64,000 nt of DNA, from NCBI GenBank assembly GCA_964462675.1, contig CAYWYS010000001.1, positions 1 through 64,000 on the forward strand, read 5' to 3'. This document shows positions 8,268 to 20,100 of the stretch, one piece after another. The notes under the pieces were generated by a model that saw only the letters and a list, made by a program, of their open reading frames with translations, was not told the origin of the DNA and did no database searches. The number at the start of each line of letters is the position of its first letter. The first letter of the stretch is position 1. The position numbers and the translations under genes were made by a program. The stretch is from XN24 sp964462675 (GTDB lineage: Bacteria; Pseudomonadota; Gammaproteobacteria; Steroidobacterales; XN24).

Positions 8268-9014
8268 TCAGGCCGCGACGCGCTCGAGCGGGGCAATCCG
8301 AGCGGCAAGCCCGGCCGGATCCAGCAGGCGAATGGCGCGGCCATGAACCTCGATCAGGCCGTCTCGCTGCAACGCGCTGAAACTGCGGCTGACGGTCTCC
8401 AGCGTCATGCCGAGGAAGGAGGCGATGTCCTGGCGCTGCATCGGCAGCTGGATGTCGCGCGCGTCACTGCAGCTGCAGCCGCAGTTGCCGCCGCGCCGTC
8501 CATGGACCTGCAGCAGAAACCAAGCGAGCCGCTGGCCGGTCTGCATGTGGCCGAGCACGCGATGGACTTCGCGCGCCTTCGCGATCTGCTGGCCGGCGAT
8601 GCCGAGGACGGCGCGCCACAGTTCCGGCCGACTCGAAAGTTGCGCGACCAGCCGGCTGATCGGGATGCGGCAGACGCTGCTCTGTTGCAGGGCGAGCGCG
8701 AAGCCGCGGTGGGCCGGGATCTCGAGCCGCTCGAGGCCGAGCACTTCGCCGGCGCCATGGAAGCCGACCACCTGCTCGTGTCCCTCGACATCGAGCTCGC
8801 AGGTCTTCAGCGCGCCGGTGGCAATCACCCACAGGGAGCAGCGCTTTTCGCCGGCCCGGTAGAGCGTCGCGCCGGGCGCCAGTGTGCGCTGCTCGGCGAC
8901 GGATTCGAGCAGCACGCCGGGCAGCCCGCCGTCCGCGTCCGTCTCGCAGATCGCCGGCATCGGGCAATGACCGCAGCGCGGATCGGCCGGACGACCGCCG
9001 CCACGCGCATTCAT
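8268..9014 (-). CDS. fnr: FNR-type oxygen-sensing Crp/Fnr transcription regulator
   Basis: The 248-residue protein has the FNR layout: an N-terminal C14-x2-C17-x5-C23 set and C115 (SSVCRIP), which correspond to Cys20, 23, 29 and 122 of E. coli FNR and would hold an oxygen-labile [4Fe-4S] cluster. A cyclic-nucleotide-binding barrel, a dimer helix (about 140-168) and a C-terminal HTH follow. The recognition helix has LGMTLETVSR, with the E-x2-SR pattern that reads TTGAT-type half-sites. Unusually, a second cysteine cluster C178-G-C-S-C182 sits between the dimer helix and the HTH. The ATG at 9014 overlaps the stop of the nsrR-like gene by 4 bases (ATGA), so the two are translationally coupled. 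Confidence 0.9.
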   Translation of the reverse strand: MNARGGGRPADPRCGHCPMPAICETDADGGLPGVLLESVAEQRTLAPGATLYRAGEKRCSLWVIATGALKTCELDVEGHEQVVGFHGAGEVLGLERLEIPAHRGFALALQQSSVCRIPISRLVAQLSSRPELWRAVLGIAGQQIAKAREVHRVLGHMQTGQRLAWFLLQVHGRRGGNCGCSCSDARDIQLPMQRQDIASFLGMTLETVSRSFSALQRDGLIEVHGRAIRLLDPAGLAARIAPLERVAA

Positions 9015-9445
9015 GACGGAATCTTGAGCAACCGCCGGATGGGCTGTTCCTTGCGGACGAGATCGGCGATCGTCTGCTTGTCGAGCTCGGCGAGGAACGC
9101 CTGCAAGGCGCGGCTGACGGCCGGCGCGAGCGCGCACGAGGGCGTCAGCTTGCACGAATTCTCGGGCCGGAAGCACTCCACGAGGCCGAGATCGTCCTCG
9201 GTCTTGCGAACCACGTCGCCGAGTCTGATCTGGTCCGGCGGCAGGGCCAGCGTCAGGCCGCCGCTCGGGCCGCGCTGCGCCGTCACGAGGCCCTCGCGCG
9301 TCAGCAGGTTGACGACCTTCATCAGGTGCGCGCGCGAAATGTCGTAGGCGTCCGAGATCTCCCGGATCGTGCAACGCCGGCCTGGCGTGACAGCGAGGTA
9401 CATCAGCACCCGGAACGCATAGTCGCTGAAATAGGTCAGGCGCAT
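9011..9445 (-). CDS. nsrR: NsrR-like Rrf2-family nitric-oxide-sensing regulator
   Basis: This is an Rrf2 winged-helix repressor of 144 residues. Asp8 and the triad C91-x6-C98-x5-C104 fit the cluster ligands of NsrR (Asp8 and three Cys in Streptomyces NsrR), which binds a NO-sensitive [4Fe-4S] cluster. The HTH covers about residues 25-60. The start is the ATG at 9445 before RLTYFSDYAFRVLMYL, the standard family N-terminus; a longer reading frame upstream lacks homology. Neighbours support the role: nnrS and sirB2 lie upstream on the same strand and fnr overlaps its 3' end. A possible autoregulatory operator is at 9477-9501. IscR is a possible alternative but its Cys spacing differs. Confidence 0.82.
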   Translation of the reverse strand: MRLTYFSDYAFRVLMYLAVTPGRRCTIREISDAYDISRAHLMKVVNLLTREGLVTAQRGPSGGLTLALPPDQIRLGDVVRKTEDDLGLVECFRPENSCKLTPSCALAPAVSRALQAFLAELDKQTIADLVRKEQPIRRLLKIPS

Positions 9446-9476
9446 GGCAGTCCACCCCGGCGCCGGGGGGCGCCTC

Positions 9477-9501
9477 AAGATGTATCGATGGTACATGAAT
9501 T
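9477..9501 (-). promoter_or_regulatory. Possible NsrR/Rrf2 operator
   Basis: AAGATGTAT (left half) is followed after a short spacer by TACAT, giving inverted arms ATGTA/TACAT with 7 bases between, at 9480-9496. The left half matches the AAGATGYAT half of the enterobacterial NsrR consensus at all nine positions; the right half is weaker and is shifted by two bases. It lies 32 bases upstream of the nsrR-like ATG, where an autoregulatory site is expected. Confidence 0.42.
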
Positions 9502-9544
9502 ATCCGCGATCGCAACCGCGGCTTTTGCCGGGGACGCAAGGCGC

Positions 9545-9940
9545 TCAGCCGACCAGCGGCAGCAGCGCCCCCAGCGGGTGGCGAGCCCGCGCCACGGAAA
9601 ACAGCAACAGGAAGGTGGCGAGCGCCGCCGCGAATGCCATGGCCCGCGCCGGCCGGGTCCGGGCGCGGCGCAGCGCCAGGCTGCCGAGCACGATGTAGGC
9701 GACCAGCAGCAGCACCTTGGCGGTCAGCCAAGCATCCCGGAACGGGTATTGCTGGATGATGGTCGTCAGCCAGACCGCGCTGGCCAGCAAAACCGTGTCG
9801 ATGACATGGGGCAGGGCGCGCAGCCACGGCTGGCGCGGCAGCTCGCGCCCGCTGAGCACCCAGGCGCCGCGCAGCAGGAACAGCGTGAACGACAGCAGCA
9901 CGCTGCAGACATGGACCTGTTTCAGCCAATAGTAAGCCAC
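9545..9940 (-). CDS. SirB2-family small membrane protein
   Basis: A 131-residue integral membrane protein with four predicted hydrophobic helices at about 8-28, 43-62, 71-90 and 99-118. The opening YWLKQVHVCSVLLSFTLFLLRG and the internal LRALPHVIDTVLL stretch are characteristic of the SirB2 (invasion-gene expression up-regulator) family, whose biochemical function is not known. In proteobacteria SirB2-like genes often sit with NnrS or haem/copper genes. Here it is 10 bases downstream of nnrS and leads to the nsrR-like gene after 99 bases, so a role in respiratory or nitrosative stress is plausible by context only. Confidence 0.75.
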   Translation of the reverse strand: MAYYWLKQVHVCSVLLSFTLFLLRGAWVLSGRELPRQPWLRALPHVIDTVLLASAVWLTTIIQQYPFRDAWLTAKVLLLVAYIVLGSLALRRARTRPARAMAFAAALATFLLLFSVARARHPLGALLPLVG

Positions 9941-9950
9941 GCCGCCGCGC

Positions 9951-11162
9951 TCAGCCCGGCGCGCCGTCGGCGCGCGGGCGGACGTAGGCCGGCAGGGTCA
10001 AGGCCGCCCACGCCAGCAGTGCAGCGGCCCACGCGAGCGCCGCGCCGAGGTTCAGCCATGCAGCGGCAGGTGGCAGAAACTCGGCCGCCACGCGCAGGGC
10101 GGCGGCGGCCTGGACGACCAGAAACAGCCGCCAGGTCAGCGGGTCGAGCACCAGCGGCCGGCCCGAGTGGCCAAGCGTGACACGGGTCACCATGGCCACC
10201 AGCATACCGCCGAGGAAGCCCATCCCGAGCGCGTGCAACGGCGCCCGGCCGAGCAGCCCGGGCGCGCCGAACGCGGCGGCCAGATCAGCGAGCGCCGCCA
10301 GCGTCAGGCCGAACGGCAGCCATGCGAACGCGATGTGCAGGACGTCCAGCAGCCGTGTCCCGGACCGCGTCCGCGGCCGCCAGCGCAGCGCGCAGGCGAC
10401 GGCGATTGCGGCCATGGGCAGCGTGGCGAGCCACGCGAAGGCCGGGGCCGGCTCCAGCAGTGCCCGGGCCAGCGCCAGTGCCACGAACAGGTAGAGAATC
10501 CAGTCCGGGCGCCACGTCACGTAGCCGGCCACGACGCGCGAGCTGAAGAACGGGATCATCCGGTGGCAGACGCTGAAATAGACGACCAGCAGCAGGCCCC
10601 ACAGGCCCAGACCGCGCGCCAGCGGCCAGGCGGCGAAATCGCCGCGCATCGTCATCATGGCAAACAGCAGCATCCCGGCGAACCCGGCGGCCAGGCCGAA
10701 CAGCACTGTCACGGCGTGCGGGACCGCCTGCCTGGCCCGCAACAGGATGCGGAACAGGGTCGTGGCGATGATGGCGAGCGCGCCGCTCGCGAGCAGCCAG
10801 CCGGCAGCCGCCCAGGCAGCGGGTGCAACGAGGCTCGCCATGATCAACAGTTGGCCAGCGTTGGCCAGCGCGAAGGCCCAGATCATCGCGCCTCGGTGCG
10901 GCTGCGGCGCCGTCATCCACCGCGGGTAGACCGTCAACAGGAAGCCGTACATGAAGGGCAGGTAAGCCAGGAACAGGGCTGCTGCGCCGTGCATGAGCAA
11001 GGCCGGCCGACCGGGCTCGAGCCCGCCGAACCCGGCGGCGCGCGCCGCCAGCAGCATGGCCCACCACAAGAACCAGGCGAGCAACCAGCAGAACCCGGTC
11101 GCAAAGAACATCCGGTGTGGTGCGACGGTCAGGATTCGCCAGCGCTGTCGGAGGGTATCCAT
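9951..11162 (-). CDS. nnrS: NnrS family membrane protein
   Basis: A 403-residue polytopic protein with about 12 hydrophobic segments and the conserved NnrS features: PHRMFFATGFCWLLAW near the N-terminus, HGAAALFLAYLPFMYGFLLT in the second segment, VCHRMIPFFSS in the middle, and HALGMGFLGGMLVAMVTRVTLGHSGR near 305-335. NnrS proteins are haem- and copper-containing membrane proteins that relieve nitrosative stress, protecting metabolism when nitric oxide accumulates. The ATG at 11162 is preferred to a longer frame because the preceding 14 residues are not conserved. An FNR-like box is 70 bases upstream, and sirB2, nsrR and fnr follow on the same strand. Confidence 0.87.
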   Translation of the reverse strand: MDTLRQRWRILTVAPHRMFFATGFCWLLAWFLWWAMLLAARAAGFGGLEPGRPALLMHGAAALFLAYLPFMYGFLLTVYPRWMTAPQPHRGAMIWAFALANAGQLLIMASLVAPAAWAAAGWLLASGALAIIATTLFRILLRARQAVPHAVTVLFGLAAGFAGMLLFAMMTMRGDFAAWPLARGLGLWGLLLVVYFSVCHRMIPFFSSRVVAGYVTWRPDWILYLFVALALARALLEPAPAFAWLATLPMAAIAVACALRWRPRTRSGTRLLDVLHIAFAWLPFGLTLAALADLAAAFGAPGLLGRAPLHALGMGFLGGMLVAMVTRVTLGHSGRPLVLDPLTWRLFLVVQAAAALRVAAEFLPPAAAWLNLGAALAWAAALLAWAALTLPAYVRPRADGAPG

Positions 11163-11231
11163 GGATGTAATTCCGCCCCCGGTGGGTCGGGGCATCGACG
11201 CCAATCCTGCGGCGGCGCCGGGCCCCGTACC

Positions 11232-11245
11232 TTGAGATATCGCAA
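11232..11245 (-). promoter_or_regulatory. FNR/DNR-like box upstream of nnrS
   Basis: TTGAG-ATAT-CGCAA resembles the FNR consensus TTGAT-N4-ATCAA with the outer positions intact (7 of 10). It is centred about 76 bases upstream of the nnrS ATG, which would allow a transcript start roughly 40 bases downstream of the box. The fnr gene itself is three genes downstream. Confidence 0.38.
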
Positions 11246-11265
11246 ATTCACCGGCGGTGCTCGCC

Positions 11266-11294
11266 TTGACAGTTCAGTGGGGCGCGGTGAGAAT
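11266..11294 (+). promoter_or_regulatory. Sigma70-type promoter for tRNA-Met
   Basis: A perfect -35 hexamer TTGACA (11266-11271) is followed after 17 bases by GAGAAT (11289-11294, 4 of 6 to TATAAT). Transcription would begin near 11301, about 35 bases before the mature 5' end of the tRNA. Confidence 0.6.
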
Positions 11295-11335
11295 TTCCGG
11301 CCCTTCCGGGTATGCGCGCTGATGGGCGCAGCGGC

Positions 11336-11412
11336 GGCTACGTAGCTCAGTTGGTCAGAGCGCGGCACTCATAATGCTGAGGTCGGTGGTTCGAGCCCAC
11401 CCGTAGCCACCA
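11336..11412 (+). tRNA. tRNA-Met (CAT), elongator
   Basis: The 77-base cloverleaf has a 7-bp acceptor stem GGCTACG/CGTAGCC, D-loop GCTCAGTTGGTCAGAGC, anticodon loop ACTCATAAT with anticodon CAT, T-loop GGTTCGAGCCC and an encoded 3' CCA. The G1-C72 pair and near identity of the arms to the E. coli elongator methionine tRNA argue against initiator tRNA (which has an unpaired first base) and against tRNA-Ile2. Confidence 0.95.
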
Positions 11413-11474
11413 TCACCCCCGGTTCTGTGCAGGGACCGCGCTTGCGTCGGGGAACACCAGGGAGTTCAGCGACA

Positions 11475-14801
<3,327 letters not shown>

Positions 14802-14806
14802 TACTG

Positions 14807-15937
14807 ATGCTGGACCCGACCACACACGCGCCTGACCGCTACCTGCTGACCAGCGCATTGCTTGCGCTTCACGAGGAGGCGCCCGGGCTCGATGAGCTTG
14901 GTGTCGGCCGGCGCGCGGTCGAGCTGGCGGAGCAGGTCACGCTCAGCGGCGCGGCCTATCTGCACGTGGTCGAAGCCGGCGGCGACATCCGGCTGGCCGC
15001 CTGGTCGTCCGGCGCATTGGCCGAGTGCACGATCCGCGCGGAAACGCACTACGCGCTCGACCGCGCGGGCATCTGGGCCGATTGCGTCCGTGAGGGCCGG
15101 CCGGTGGTGCACAACGAGCTCAGCGCGCACAACTATCGCCGCGGGCTGCCCGCGGGACATTCGCCGCTGAGCCGCCACCTGGCAGTGCCGGTGCTCGAGC
15201 GCGGCCGCCCGGTGCTGGTGCTTGGCGTCGGCAACAAGCTGCAACCCTATGACGAGGGTGACATCAGCCGGGTGCGGCTGCTCGCTGAGAGCGCGTGGGG
15301 ATTGCTCCGGCGCAAGGCTCATCAGCAGCGCGAGGCACGACATCTCGAGTTCCTGGAGGCCAACATGCTGGCCACCATCGACGTGGTCAGCACGATCGTC
15401 GCGATGCGGGATCCGTACACGGCCGGGCATGAGACGCGCGTCTCGCGCCTGGCGCGTGCAATCGCCGCCGCGCTCGGGCTCGACGATGAAATGCAGGACC
15501 GCGCCGAGATGGCGGCGCGGGTGCACGACGTCGGCAAGCTGGCGATTCCGGCGGAAGTGCTCGCCAAGCCGGGGCGCCTGACGCCAATGGAAATGGAGAT
15601 CGCCAGGACTCACAGCCGCCAGGGCTACGAGATCCTGCGCAAGAGCCGCTTCTCGTGGCCGCTGGCGGACATCGTCCTGCAGCACCACGAACGCTACGAC
15701 GGCAGCGGCTACCCGGATGGACTCAAGGGCGACCGGATCCTGCTGGAGGCGCGCATCATCGGCGTCGCGGATGTCGTCGAAGCGATGTGCAGTCCGCGCC
15801 CCTACCGGCCGCCGCGGATGCTCGAAACCGCCTTGGCCGAGATCGAATCGGGCGCGGGCACGCGCTATGACCCGAAGATCGCGGCTGTGTGCCTCGCGCT
15901 GTTTCGGGAGAAGGGCTACAAGCTTGCCGGCCAGTGA
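14807..15937 (+). CDS. GAF/HD-GYP domain protein, probable cyclic-di-GMP phosphodiesterase
   Basis: The 376-residue cytoplasmic protein has a GAF-like sensor domain (about 15-170), a short helical linker, and an HD-GYP domain (about 185-370). The catalytic signatures are present: HDVGKLAIP for the HD pair and HHERYDGSGYPDGLKG for the GYP part. HD-GYP enzymes hydrolyse cyclic-di-GMP to pGpG or GMP with a bi- or trinuclear iron site. There is no receiver domain, so control by the histidine kinase five bases upstream would have to be indirect or through an unlinked response regulator. A near-continuous coding pair suggests one operon. Confidence 0.88.
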   Translation: MLDPTTHAPDRYLLTSALLALHEEAPGLDELGVGRRAVELAEQVTLSGAAYLHVVEAGGDIRLAAWSSGALAECTIRAETHYALDRAGIWADCVREGRPVVHNELSAHNYRRGLPAGHSPLSRHLAVPVLERGRPVLVLGVGNKLQPYDEGDISRVRLLAESAWGLLRRKAHQQREARHLEFLEANMLATIDVVSTIVAMRDPYTAGHETRVSRLARAIAAALGLDDEMQDRAEMAARVHDVGKLAIPAEVLAKPGRLTPMEMEIARTHSRQGYEILRKSRFSWPLADIVLQHHERYDGSGYPDGLKGDRILLEARIIGVADVVEAMCSPRPYRPPRMLETALAEIESGAGTRYDPKIAAVCLALFREKGYKLAGQ

Positions 15938-15946
15938 GTCCGCCGG

Positions 15947-17113
15947 CTAGTTCAGCGAGCGCAGCTTGCGCTCGTAGACGGCCTGCACCTGGGCCACCGA
16001 CGCATACTCCCGCGCGCGCTCGAGGCTTGCCCGGGAGGCTTCCAGCCGGCCGGCCTGTGCCAGGATCAGGGCGCGCAGGTAGTGAAAGCGGTGCTCGTCC
16101 TTGCGCAGGCGAATGGCGCGATCAATTGAGGCGAGCGCGGCGTCCGGCCGGCCCTCCTCGAAGGCACTCTCCGCCAGGGCAAGGTGGTAATACGGGTTGC
16201 GTTGCTGGTGCCGGCGAATTCTTTCGCGGTAGTCGGCCGCGAGCGATGCCAGGCCCTGCTGTTCATAGAGACGCGCCAGGTTGCTCATCGCGGGCTTGTG
16301 CTTCGGATCGGCCTGCAGCGCCCGGTGGAATGCGCCCTCGGCCTCGTCCGGCCGGTCGCTGCGCATGTAGAGCACGCCGAGGTTGGACCAGATCGGCGCC
16401 ACCCCCGCCTCCGCCTCGAGCGCCTTGTGGAGGTAGATGAAGGCGGTGCGGGTGTCCTGCGCGCGCATCGCCGTGGTCGCGAGGTTGTTGTAGAACAGCG
16501 CGTCCACGCGACCGTCGCTGATGGGCCATTGCGGATAGCCGCCGCGGAAGCCGGGCAGGTTGAAGTCGACGACCTGCATGCGCGAAAAGACGGTGCCGCC
16601 GGTCGTATCGCGCACCAGCACGTTGACGTGCTGGTTCAGGATCGCCAGGTCGCCGTCACCGCTCCAGAAGGCGGGCACCTCGACGTGCTGGTAGCTGACG
16701 TCGAGGCGCGCCTCGCGCGCCAGCGCCACGAACAGGTTCGTGAAGGCAAGGCAGTTGCCGGTCCGTGCGTGAAATGTCTGCCGCGCGGTCAGCGTCAGCT
16801 CGCCGTCGTAGTCGAGCGAAAACAAGCCGCCGCCAAGCATGGCGCGCAGCAGTCCCAGCAGTCGCCCCTCGGCCGTCATCGTCCCGGCGATGGCGGTGGC
16901 GACGAACGCGCGCATTTCCTCATCGAGCCCGCGCAGGTCTTCATCGGGGAGTTCGGTTGCCTGCACGGGCGTGCCGAACAGCGCCTCGCCGGACAGCAGT
17001 TCCGCATCTGTGTAAGCGAGTGCCCCGGGGCGGGTGGGAAGCGCGCCCGCGCAGCCTGCGAGCGCCATGCAACCGGCGATCGCGCACAGCCGTGCCTGCG
17101 TGCGAATGGTCAA
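15947..17113 (-). CDS. Lipoprotein with transglutaminase-like domain and TPR repeats
   Basis: With the TTG at 17113 the protein begins MLTIRTQARLCAIAGCMALAGC, a standard lipoprotein signal peptide with a lipobox ending in Cys; an ATG at 17182 would give an unusually long, acidic leader. The mature N-terminal half looks like a transglutaminase/papain-like fold: Cys in TGNCLAF, His in LNQHVNV, and Asp in VVDFN fit a catalytic triad. The C-terminal half has at least four tetratricopeptide units (AFIYLHKALEAEAG, WSNLGVLYMRSDRPDEAE, AMSNLARLYEQQGL, RFHYLRALILAQAGRLEAS). This type of protein is common in proteobacteria, and its substrate is unknown. It stands alone, ending 9 bases from the HD-GYP stop in convergent orientation. 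Confidence 0.75.
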   Translation of the reverse strand: MTIRTQARLCAIAGCMALAGCAGALPTRPGALAYTDAELLSGEALFGTPVQATELPDEDLRGLDEEMRAFVATAIAGTMTAEGRLLGLLRAMLGGGLFSLDYDGELTLTARQTFHARTGNCLAFTNLFVALAREARLDVSYQHVEVPAFWSGDGDLAILNQHVNVLVRDTTGGTVFSRMQVVDFNLPGFRGGYPQWPISDGRVDALFYNNLATTAMRAQDTRTAFIYLHKALEAEAGVAPIWSNLGVLYMRSDRPDEAEGAFHRALQADPKHKPAMSNLARLYEQQGLASLAADYRERIRRHQQRNPYYHLALAESAFEEGRPDAALASIDRAIRLRKDEHRFHYLRALILAQAGRLEASRASLERAREYASVAQVQAVYERKLRSLN

Positions 17114-17191
17114 GACCTGAGCACCTCGAACTGCCTGGTCCCTGGGCCAACGATGATCCTTCCCGTTTGACAGATCAAGCATCGCCGGAGT

Positions 17192-20100
17192 TCAGGCAGG
17201 CAACGCGGTACGCTCCCTGGCCGACCCGCCTTCGCGCTGCATCGACAGCCGGTACAGCGCCGGAATGACCACCAGCGTCAGCAGGGTCGATGCGATCAGT
17301 CCGGAGATGATCGCCCAGGCCAGCGGTGGCCATAGCGTGGACCGTGTCAGCGTCAATGGCAGCAGGCCCGCGACCGTCGTGGCCGTGGTCATCAGGATCG
17401 GGCGCGTGCGGCGGCTGACGGCCGAGATGACCGCCGCGGCCAAGTTCATGCCGTCGCGCTCGAGCCTGCGGACCAGGTCGATCAGCACGATCGCATTGTT
17501 CACGACGATGCCGACCAGCGCGATCACGCCGAGAATTGCCGTGAAGCTGAACGGCTGGCCGGCCAGCAGCAGGCCGGGCGTGACGCCGACCACGGCCAGC
17601 GGCACGGTCACGAGCACGATCCCCAGCAGGCGGAAGGAGTTGAACTGGTACAACAGGAACACGAGCAGCAGCAGGGCGCCGATCGGCAATGTCTGGAACA
17701 GCGCCGTGTTCGCCTCGCCGGCCTCCGCGGCCGCCCCGCCGAACACGAGGCGGACGCCGGGTGGGAGCTGCAAATCCGCGAGCCGCAACCGAAGGTCGGA
17801 CAGGACTTCGTCGTAGGTGTAACCATCGGCGGTTTCCGCCAACACCGCCGTCATGCGCTGCATGTCCCAATGGCGAATCACCGCGGGTTGCCACTCCACC
17901 CGCATGTCCACCACGTGCCCCAGTGGGACGGCCGTGCCATCGGGCAGCGCCAGCGGGAGCCCCTCGAGCGCCTCGACCGGGAACGCGCGGCCCTCGGGCG
18001 AGCGCAGCAGCATCGGCAACGGCTCGCGGCGCGCCCGCCACGTGGAAAACTCCTTGCCAAGGCTGACGGTGGCAAGCAGGGTTGCGACATCCGCACGGGC
18101 CAGGCCCAGCCGTGCCGCCGCGGCGTCGTCGATGTCCAGCGAGATGGTGGCCAGCCCGGTGCCGAGACTGTGGCGCACGTCCACCGCGCCCGGGGTGGCG
18201 CGCAACAGCCGCATCACTTCCTCCGCGGTCGCCACCAGGTCCGCCGGTTGCTCCGAGAAGATGCGGATCTCGACCGGCGCATCGATCGGCGGACCCTGGC
18301 CCAGGCGGCTGGCGACGACATGCGCATCGGGCAGCGTCTCGCCGGCGCGCGCGCGTACCCAGTGCATCAGCGCCGGCAGGTCGCTGTCGCTCTCGGTGAC
18401 TACGACGATGCGCCCGAGGTGCGGCGAGCGCGGAATCTTGATCAGGTTGTAGTAGAAGCGCGCGCCGCTGAAGCCGGCGAACACGTGCACGTCGGTGACG
18501 CGCTCCCGCTGCGCGATTTCCAGCGCGAGAGCGTTGGTCTGCAGCGCGGTGTACTCCAGCTCGGTGCCTTCCGAGAACTGCAGGTCCACGATCAGCTGGT
18601 TGCGATCCGTGCTTGGAAAGAAATCCCGCGGTATGAGGCCGGAGAGCAGCGTGGCGGTCGCAACGAGCACCGCGGCCAAGGCGAGAATCGTCCACGGGCG
18701 GCGCACCGCCAGGCTGCCGAGGCGCTCGCCCAGCCGGGCCATCCGCCGGCCGGCGGCGCCGGTGCGCGGGCGCAGGACCAGCGAAGCCATCACGGGTGTC
18801 GCAAACACCGCATAGAAATAGCTGACCACGAGGCTCAGCATCACCAGAATCGGTATGCCGCGCGTGAAGTCCGCGGTATCGCCCTGGGCCAGCAACAGCG
18901 GCATGAATGCGGCCAGTGTGGTGCCCGTGGCGGCCGCCAGCGGCCCGGCGAGCTCGCGCACGGACAGGATCGCGGCTTCGCGGCGGGGGCGCCCCTGGTC
19001 GAGGTGCCACTGGATGTTCTCCACCATGACGATGGCGTTGTCCACCAGCATGCCGAGCGCGATGACGAGTCCGGCCACGGCCATCTGGTGCAACACGCCG
19101 CCGCCCATCGCATAGATGCCAAGCGAAGACAGCGTGACCAGCGGCAGCAGGCCCGCAACCGTCACGCCGAGTCGTGGTCCCATGAACGCGAGCAACACCA
19201 GCACGACGATCGCGACGCCGAGCAGCAGCGAGCGAGCCAGCTCCGCCAGCCGGTCCTGCACCCATTGCGGCTGGTAGAACATCTCGTGGATCTCGAGCGG
19301 CGCATAGGCTGGCCGCAGCTCGTCGACCAGCGCGCGCAGCTGCTTTCCGAAGCGCACGGCATTGAGCCTGTTCTCGGGTATCACGATCCCCAGGCCCACG
19401 GCCGGCCGGCCGTCGAACCACATGCGCTCGGTCGGTGGCTCAGCGGGAGCGAGCCGGAGGCTGGCGAATTCCCGCAACGGCAGCAGCGCTCCGGACGGCA
19501 GGCGGATCGGCGTGTCGCCGAGCTCCTCCAGGCTGCGGAACTCCGTTTGCGGCCGCAGCACGAGCGAGCGCCCGTCCCGGCTCATCGAACCGCCGGCCAT
19601 CGTGACATTGCGTGCCGCGAGCTGCGCGCTGATGTCGTTGGCGTCGAGCAGCCAGTTGCCGGCGACGGAGGGATCGAGGCTGACCACGAGCTGCTCGAGC
19701 GGGTCGGCGATCAGCTCCACACGGGCGATGTCGCCCATGCGGAACAGGTCCCGGCGCAGTGCGCGCGCTGCTTCGTTGAGCTCGAGCAGGTCTTCCGAAC
19801 CGGTGATCGCGAGGACGATGCCCTCGGTGTCCATCATCCGGTCTAACAGCTCCGGCTGGCCCGCGCCCGCCGGAAACTTGCGCTCCGCCCGCTCCATGGC
19901 GACGCGGACGCGCTGCCAGACGTTGTCGGTGTCGTAGACGTGCTGGTGCATGCCGACGATCAGCTGCGCAAAGCCGAGCCGCGCGGTGCCGCGGATTTCC
20001 TTGATCTCCTCGATCTGGCCGATTTCTTCCTCGAGCGGGTTCAGGATCAGTCGCTCGATCTGGGCGGCCTCGGCACCGGGCCATGCGACCAGCACCTGGC

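Noticed and set aside
8268..9929. Leftward frame that could extend fnr upstream to 9929
   Set aside because: The extra residues run through nsrR and sirB2 in another frame and have no homology; the ATG at 9014 fits FNR length.
17870..19846. 658-codon + strand frame opposite the RND permease
   Set aside because: Antisense shadow; the permease on the other strand has all RND motifs.
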